Origin: Paracoccaceae bacterium
GTDB lineage: Bacteria; Pseudomonadota; Alphaproteobacteria; Rhodobacterales; Rhodobacteraceae
DNA length: 9,998 nt
Assembly (NCBI GenBank): GCA_007121115.1
Contig: SKMI01000278.1
Span: forward strand, 1 to 9,998
Direction of reading: 5' to 3'
The position numbers and the translations under genes are program-made. Below are positions 6,779 to 9,998 of the stretch, in pieces. Each line of letters opens with the position of its first letter. Position 1 is the first letter of the stretch. Below the pieces are notes generated by a model. It did not search any database. It was not told the DNA's origin and worked only from the letters and a program-made list of their open reading frames with translations.

Positions 6779-7384
6779 TCACGCCGCAAGCTGGAACGCC
6801 CGCGACTCGATATCCACGATCAGCCGGCCGATTTCTGCCAGCGGGCGATAGAGCCGCGCGCTGGGCGCCACGGCCAGATCGTCGAAGAACTGCGCCGCCC
6901 AGGGCGCGATATGGCTCTTGAAGAACGCCGCCTGCGTCTCGGCATCCATCGCCAGCGTGCCGTCGGCCATGTCGGCCATGACCTCGCACAGAAGCGCGAT
7001 GTGATCCTCGGGCTCGTGCCGCCCTTCGGCGCGGGCGATGCCAAGGCGCGCCAGATCGCCGCGCAACTCGGCCAGCGGGCGTTCGTTCAGGAACCCGGTC
7101 AGGTAGAAGCTGGCATAGGGCAGCAACTCGCCGCGCCCGACCCCGACGAAAAGCTCGAAATACTCGCGCTCGGCCGCTTTCGCGTCGGTTTCGGCGGCAG
7201 CATCGGCCAGCGCTCCAAACGCCTGACCCAGCGCCGTAGAATCGCCCTTCAGCGCCGCCATGGCGTCCAGCGTTGCCGCATCCGGTGCTTTCGATAGCAA
7301 CCGCGCAAGAAAGCGATACTGCTCGCTTCTTGCAAGGTCCACATTATCCGTTGCTGACCCGGTCACGGGCTGGCTGCGATCCAT
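6779..7384 (-). CDS. TorD/DmsD-family chaperone for formate dehydrogenase
   Basis: This 201-residue, all-helical cytoplasmic protein of the TorD/DmsD/NarJ superfamily binds the Tat signal or apo-form of a molybdoenzyme until its cofactor is inserted. Family landmarks are EYFELFVG (74-81), PYASFYLTGFLNERPLAELR (89-108), EPEDHIALLCEVM (124-136) and the helix FFKSHIAPWAAQFF (154-167). FdhA and the small Tat protein encoded just downstream are the obvious clients. I chose the ATG at 7382-7384 because GGAAAG lies 7 bases upstream. Two in-frame ATGs at 7418-7420 and 7412-7414 have no SD and would lie almost at the predicted transcription start, inside a palindrome. Using the upstream ATG would add 12 residues. 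The gene is first in the structural fdh operon, 66 bases before the Tat peptide gene. Confidence 0.9.
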   Translation of the reverse strand: MDRSQPVTGSATDNVDLARSEQYRFLARLLSKAPDAATLDAMAALKGDSTALGQAFGALADAAAETDAKAAEREYFELFVGVGRGELLPYASFYLTGFLNERPLAELRGDLARLGIARAEGRHEPEDHIALLCEVMADMADGTLAMDAETQAAFFKSHIAPWAAQFFDDLAVAPSARLYRPLAEIGRLIVDIESRAFQLAA

Positions 7385-7415
7385 TCTGACGCTTTCCGCG
7401 GTTCCTGTTCGCATT

Positions 7416-7433
7416 TGCATGCGATTGCACGCA
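7416..7433. promoter_or_regulatory. Imperfect palindrome, candidate operator of the fdh structural operon
   Basis: The 18-base sequence TGCATGCGATTGCACGCA has nine-base half sites that match at 7 of 9 positions. The direct repeat TTGCA (7415-7419 and 7425-7429) is spaced exactly 10 bases, one helical turn. It touches the predicted -10 box and covers the expected transcription start, a normal place for repressor action. No regulator gene is in the window and I cannot name the binding protein. It does not resemble an FNR site (TTGAT-N4-ATCAA). Confidence 0.35.
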
Positions 7434-7462
7434 GGATAGCGAAACGCCTTGCCGCGTGTCCA
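7433..7462 (-). promoter_or_regulatory. Candidate sigma70-type promoter for torD-fdh operon
   Basis: On the minus strand, TGGACA (7462-7457, five of six matches to TTGACA) is followed after an 18-base spacer by TATCCT (7438-7433, four of six matches to TATAAT). Transcription would begin near 7425, giving the TorD-type chaperone gene a leader of about 40 bases with an SD at 7397-7392. This is the only long non-coding gap upstream of the structural operon. The rest of the spacer (7385-7517) shows no clear terminator after the DUF3306 gene, so read-through from the DUF block is also possible. Confidence 0.4.
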
Positions 7463-7517
7463 GCGATATTGACAGCACGCACCGCGGCGGGATCATTGGA
7501 CCATGGTCGTATGGCGC

Positions 7518-8258
7518 TCAGCCCGGACGCGCACCGCCGTGGCGCGGGCGGCGGGTCGGCTGGGGGCAAGCAGCCGTGCGCGGCGTCTGGGCATCGGTCG
7601 CATTCGCGGCGGTGCCGGGGGCGGTGGCCACGGCTTGCGCGCGCTCCTGCGGCGGCCGGTCTCGCCGCAAAGATGACGCCAGGTCAGGCCCTTCCGCCTC
7701 CGGTTGTGCTCCAGACCCGGTGTCCGCACTGCTCTTGGCCGCTGTGCCCGGCTCCGGGTCCGGCTCCGTGCCCGGCTCCGGGTCCGGCGCGGTTTCGGGG
7801 CCTTCCTTTGCCGTCTCATCCGGCGGCGCGGGGCGTTCGCGCAGCTGGCGCAGCATCTCGGCGGCGCGTTCGGGCGACGGCGCCACGCCGTCGCCGGGCA
7901 CGCCGCCGGGGGTGTTCCAGTCCCAGGCGTAATCCACCGCCGGGTCGGCGTGATCGCGAATCGCCGGGGTCAGCATCCACATCCGGCGCAGCGCGGCATT
8001 CTTCAGCGCGCGCGGCACGCCGGGGCGGAGGAAGCCGCGGATGTCCGACCCGGCAACCAGATCCTCGATCTTCGGCAGGGCCGCCAGTTCTTCGGGGGTG
8101 ATGGGAGCATGTTCCGGTTCGGTCGGGGTGTCTGTGACCTCAGCGCCTGGTTCCGATGTCGCCTCCGGCGCCGCTTCGGCGTCGATCTCCACCCCGGACC
8201 GCTTGCGCCGGGACCAGCGGCCAAGGAACCCTTCGTCATCATCGGGGCGGCGCGGCAT
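7518..8258 (-). CDS. DUF3306 family protein of the formate dehydrogenase locus
   Basis: This 246-residue protein has the DUF3306 signature. FLGRWSRRKR is at 11-20 and LPKIEDLVAGSDIRGFLRPG at 61-80. RALKNAALRRMWMLTP (83-98) and VDYAWDWN (108-115) follow. The family is a frequent neighbour of respiratory FDH genes, and its biochemical function is unknown to me. No signal peptide, membrane span or cysteine cluster is present (the only Cys is in the tail), so it is probably a cytoplasmic assembly or maturation factor. From about residue 120 it is low-complexity, rich in Pro, Glu, Ala and Thr. It contains an eight-residue repeat (DPEPGTEP) from a 24-base tandem duplication, and ends in a basic RRPRHGGARPG tail. 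The SD GGAGG overlaps the DUF3305 stop; the gap is 3 bases. It is the last gene of the DUF block. Confidence 0.9.
   Translation of the reverse strand: MPRRPDDDEGFLGRWSRRKRSGVEIDAEAAPEATSEPGAEVTDTPTEPEHAPITPEELAALPKIEDLVAGSDIRGFLRPGVPRALKNAALRRMWMLTPAIRDHADPAVDYAWDWNTPGGVPGDGVAPSPERAAEMLRQLRERPAPPDETAKEGPETAPDPEPGTEPDPEPGTAAKSSADTGSGAQPEAEGPDLASSLRRDRPPQERAQAVATAPGTAANATDAQTPRTAACPQPTRRPRHGGARPG
7744..7791. repeat. Two-copy 24-base tandem repeat inside the DUF3306 gene
   Basis: The 24-base unit beginning GTGCCCGGCTCCGGGTCC occurs twice back to back (7744-7767 and 7768-7791). The copies differ only in the last few bases. It encodes the doubled DPEPGTEP segment in the disordered tail (about residues 158-172) and keeps the reading frame. 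This looks like a slippage-type duplication. Confidence 0.8.
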
Positions 8259-8261
8259 GGC

Positions 8262-8792
8262 TTACCTCCGGCGTGGGTTGTTCACCCATTTGTCGGCCTC
8301 CTGCAGCACACGCGGCGCGCGGGCACTCATGGCGTTGGGGTTTACCGGCTGGCGCTTGCGCTTCTTGAAGGGGATGTCGACGTGGTGCTCGGCCACGAAA
8401 TCGCCCACCATCTGTGCCACCGAGGCGGGCATGGGCACCGGCTCCACCAGCAGGTCCAGATCGCTGGCCAGCCCCTCGCCCTCATAGGGATCAACCGTCA
8501 CGCAGACGATCTCGGCCCGTTCCGGCGTGGTGCCGCGCAGCGCCACCCAGACCGACGGCCGCCCCGAGGCCAGATTGTCCCGGTGATGCCCGGTGTCGCC
8601 CTGATAAAGCACCATGTCGCGCGCGCCCAGATACCAGGTTTCCACCCCATCCTCGCGCCCGATCAGCGTGCCTGGCGCGGCGGCGGGCTCCTGCGGAAGC
8701 ACGGCGCTGGCGCGCATCTCGCCCGGCCCCCAGCGCGTCACCGGCGGGCGGCGGATGGCCAGAACGCCCAGTCGCAACACTTTCTGAACCAT
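8262..8792 (-). CDS. DUF3305 family protein of the formate dehydrogenase locus
   Basis: This 176-residue protein is recognised as DUF3305 from its N-terminal half: a beta-rich start LGVLAIRRPPVTRWGPGE (8-25), LYQGDTGHHRDNLASGRPSVWVALR (62-86, given here as landmark positions), and IVCVTVDPYEGEGL (95-108). A basic segment PFKKRKRQPVNP (141-152) and a cationic tail ending NNPRRR follow. There is no signal peptide, membrane span or metal motif (one Cys only), so it is probably cytoplasmic. DUF3305 and DUF3306 genes usually occur side by side near FDH operons, which suggests joint action in maturing that enzyme; the mechanism is unknown. The ATG at 8790-8792 has an AAGGGGA SD about 8 bases upstream and lies 12 bases after the DUF6352 stop. 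The lysine/arginine-rich C-terminal third could bind RNA, acidic protein or a cofactor, but nothing in the sequence decides this. Confidence 0.88.
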   Translation of the reverse strand: MVQKVLRLGVLAIRRPPVTRWGPGEMRASAVLPQEPAAAPGTLIGREDGVETWYLGARDMVLYQGDTGHHRDNLASGRPSVWVALRGTTPERAEIVCVTVDPYEGEGLASDLDLLVEPVPMPASVAQMVGDFVAEHHVDIPFKKRKRQPVNPNAMSARAPRVLQEADKWVNNPRRR

Positions 8793-8804
8793 CGCGTGTC
8801 CCCT

Positions 8805-9794
8805 TCAGTTCAACGCCGGTTCGGCCAGCGGCAGGCCGGTCAGCAGGTTCTGCGGCTTCATCCGCACCGCGCCGTCCTGACCCAGCCCCAGGATCAGCCA
8901 CACCGGCTGCCCGGCCATCTCGGCACGCACCCGCTTGCGGTCGGCGATCTCCAGCCGGAACAGCCCCACCATGGGCGCAGGCAGCGGCTTTCCGTGCCAG
9001 AGCGCGTTGCCGATGGCGGTGCCCGCCGGGTCCAGCCCCACGAACCAGCGCAGGTCCACATCGTCGGCGCGGGTCTGCGGCGTGACCGTCACCGACAGGC
9101 CCAGCATGTGGCGCAGGAAGGCGGCGATCGCCTCGGCCATGCCGCCCCGCGCCTGCGCGTCGCCGCCAAAGTTCAGCACCATGGTATGCGCGTCCGACCG
9201 GCTCCAGTAGGTCCAGGCGTTCTCGGCGCCCAGCACGTCCAGACTGTCGAGCCCGCCGGAAAACATCGCGGTCAGGGGCGAGGCATGTTTTTCAGCCTCG
9301 TAAAGCTGGACCAGTTCCTCGTCGGCCAGCAGCAGCATGTCGTCCTTCACATGCGCGCGCTGGGGGCGAAAGAAGCACTCGGCCGCGCGCAGCACCTGCG
9401 GGTCGTTGCAGCCGTCAAGCGCGTTGCGCAGGATCAGTTGCACCAGTTGCGACAGGAACACCTGCGGCAGGCTCTCGCCCGCGCGCATCAGCGCGGCATA
9501 GCCGTCCTCGATGGTGCCCACCGCCAGCAGCCGGTCGCGCAGGCCGATCAGGAAGCGCCAGTTTTCGCGCGCATCCGGGTCGGCCAGCGCGGCAATGTCT
9601 CCGTCGCTCACGGGCGCGCGCGGGCTCTCCATCATCCGCGCGTGCAGGTGGCGTTCAGCGGCGCACGCGTCCTCGGGCGGCAGCACCTCGGGGCGCGCCA
9701 GCCAGGCGAGGATCAACTCATCTGTGACCAGCATCCGGCCCGCGCGGTCCAGCCGCGTAAGGTGGTGCCCCGAGGCGACCCAGAACTCCGGCAT
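8805..9794 (-). CDS. DUF6352-like protein, unknown function
   Basis: This 329-residue protein begins PEFWVASGHHLTRLD and ends with a characteristic RMKPQNLLTGLPL block (311-323). I recognise it as the DUF6352 family that accompanies FDH genes in alphaproteobacteria. The first half (about 1-170) is helical, with WRFLIGLRDRLL (79-90) and RAAECFFRPQ (136-145). The second half (about 185-323) is more beta-rich, with VGLFRLEI (276-283). There is no signal peptide or membrane span. The three cysteines (44, 129, 140) are scattered and form no cluster motif. Paired histidines at 10-11 are the only striking N-terminal polar feature. The start ATG shares one base with the preceding TGA (TGATG), implying coupled translation with the DUF6505-like gene. 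Its function is unknown; an FDH assembly role is inferred from context. Confidence 0.8.
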   Translation of the reverse strand: MPEFWVASGHHLTRLDRAGRMLVTDELILAWLARPEVLPPEDACAAERHLHARMMESPRAPVSDGDIAALADPDARENWRFLIGLRDRLLAVGTIEDGYAALMRAGESLPQVFLSQLVQLILRNALDGCNDPQVLRAAECFFRPQRAHVKDDMLLLADEELVQLYEAEKHASPLTAMFSGGLDSLDVLGAENAWTYWSRSDAHTMVLNFGGDAQARGGMAEAIAAFLRHMLGLSVTVTPQTRADDVDLRWFVGLDPAGTAIGNALWHGKPLPAPMVGLFRLEIADRKRVRAEMAGQPVWLILGLGQDGAVRMKPQNLLTGLPLAEPALN

Positions 9795-9998
9795 CAGTCC
9801 CGCCCCCGCAATTCGAACAGGTCCACGCTCTCGTCGCTCTCCTCCTCGAAGAACTGGAACGCCCGGTCATGTCCCTGCAGGTGCGATCCGGAAAAGGCGG
9901 TTTCATCGCGCGGCTTGAGCGTCCGGAACTGCTCGCGGATCGCGCCTTCGTCAAACCGGCGGTGCAGCGCGACCAGCGTGTTTTCCGCGTGCCCCGCG
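9794..9998 (-). CDS. DUF6505-like protein, C-terminal end only
   Basis: Reading in from the right edge, the frame is open for about 67 codons to TGA at 9794-9796. It runs NTLVALHRRFDEGAIREQFRTLKPRDE, then continues through LQGHDRAFQFFEEESDESVDLFELRGRD. The NT-(V/L)-x-RRxFDExGxIREEFRTL pattern resembles the end of DUF6505 proteins, which precede DUF6352 genes in FDH clusters. The N-terminus is outside the window, so neither the start nor any targeting signal can be judged. The strongly acidic run FEEESDESVD near the end is notable. The one-base TGATG overlap with the next gene and the in-frame composition support the coding call; the family name is less sure. Confidence 0.65.
   Translation of the reverse strand, partial: AGHAENTLVALHRRFDEGAIREQFRTLKPRDETAFSGSHLQGHDRAFQFFEEESDESVDLFELRGRD

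Noticed and set aside
6779..7420. Longer TorD start at 7420
   Set aside because: No SD precedes it, and it falls at the predicted transcription start. The ATG at 7384 has GGAAAG at good spacing.
7469..7474. Perfect TTGACA on the plus strand as a promoter
   Set aside because: No acceptable -10 box follows at 16-18 bases, and there is no plus-strand gene downstream.
7457..7474. TGTC-N10-GACA inverted repeat in the torD upstream spacer
   Set aside because: Arms of only four bases overlap the predicted -35 box and can arise by chance. The palindrome at 7416-7433 is much stronger.
7415..8101. Plus-strand open frames over the DUF3306 gene and the torD upstream region
   Set aside because: They are low-complexity Ala/Arg/Pro translations opposite a recognisable DUF3306 gene, with no convincing SD.
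1..9998. CRISPR array, insertion sequence, tRNA/rRNA or prophage genes
   Set aside because: No spaced direct-repeat array, transposase, terminal inverted repeats or RNA gene was seen. Gene order and composition are uniform across the window.

Overview
The window is GC-rich and gene-dense. Every gene I can support lies on the minus strand, so transcription runs from high to low coordinates. The content is a formate dehydrogenase (FDH) locus of the kind found in alphaproteobacteria. The protein families, Shine-Dalgarno (SD) sequences and gene order fit Rhodobacterales (Rhodobacter/Roseobacter/Paracoccus relatives). I infer that taxon from recognition; I could not test it.

Layout in transcription order. 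(1) 9998-7518: a tight block of four uncharacterised families. These are the C-terminal end of a DUF6505-like protein, a DUF6352-like protein, a DUF3305 protein and a DUF3306 protein, separated by overlaps or gaps of no more than 12 bases. (2) 7517-7385: a 133-base spacer holding a plausible sigma70-type promoter and an imperfect palindrome at its predicted start point. (3) 7384-1887: the FDH structural operon. It encodes a TorD-family chaperone, a 74-residue Tat-signal protein of the 'formate dehydrogenase region TAT target' type, the catalytic subunit FdhA (Tat signal, one [4Fe-4S] motif, Cys in the Sec position), the four-cluster ferredoxin subunit FdhB, and the cytochrome b subunit FdhC/FdoI. 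(4) 1886-1793: a 94-base spacer with a strong RNA hairpin that overlaps a second, mutually exclusive hairpin. (5) 1792-1: an Mrp/ApbC-type Fe-S carrier ATPase, a 51-residue single-span membrane peptide, and the start of an exported WD40-repeat protein that runs off the left edge.

How the parts fit together: FdhA should oxidise formate in the periplasm at a bis-MGD Mo or W centre. Electrons would pass through FdhB to the hemes of the membrane cytochrome b and then to quinone. The TorD-type chaperone probably guards the cofactor-loaded, folded subunit before Tat export. Mrp probably supplies Fe-S clusters (FdhA plus FdhB need five). The DUF block shows no catalytic or metal-binding motif and is best read as cytoplasmic maturation or assembly factors of unknown function. 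The 51-residue peptide and the WD40 protein look like envelope partners of unknown role. No fdhD, fdhE, moa/mob genes, transcription regulator, RNA gene, mobile element or CRISPR array was seen in the window.
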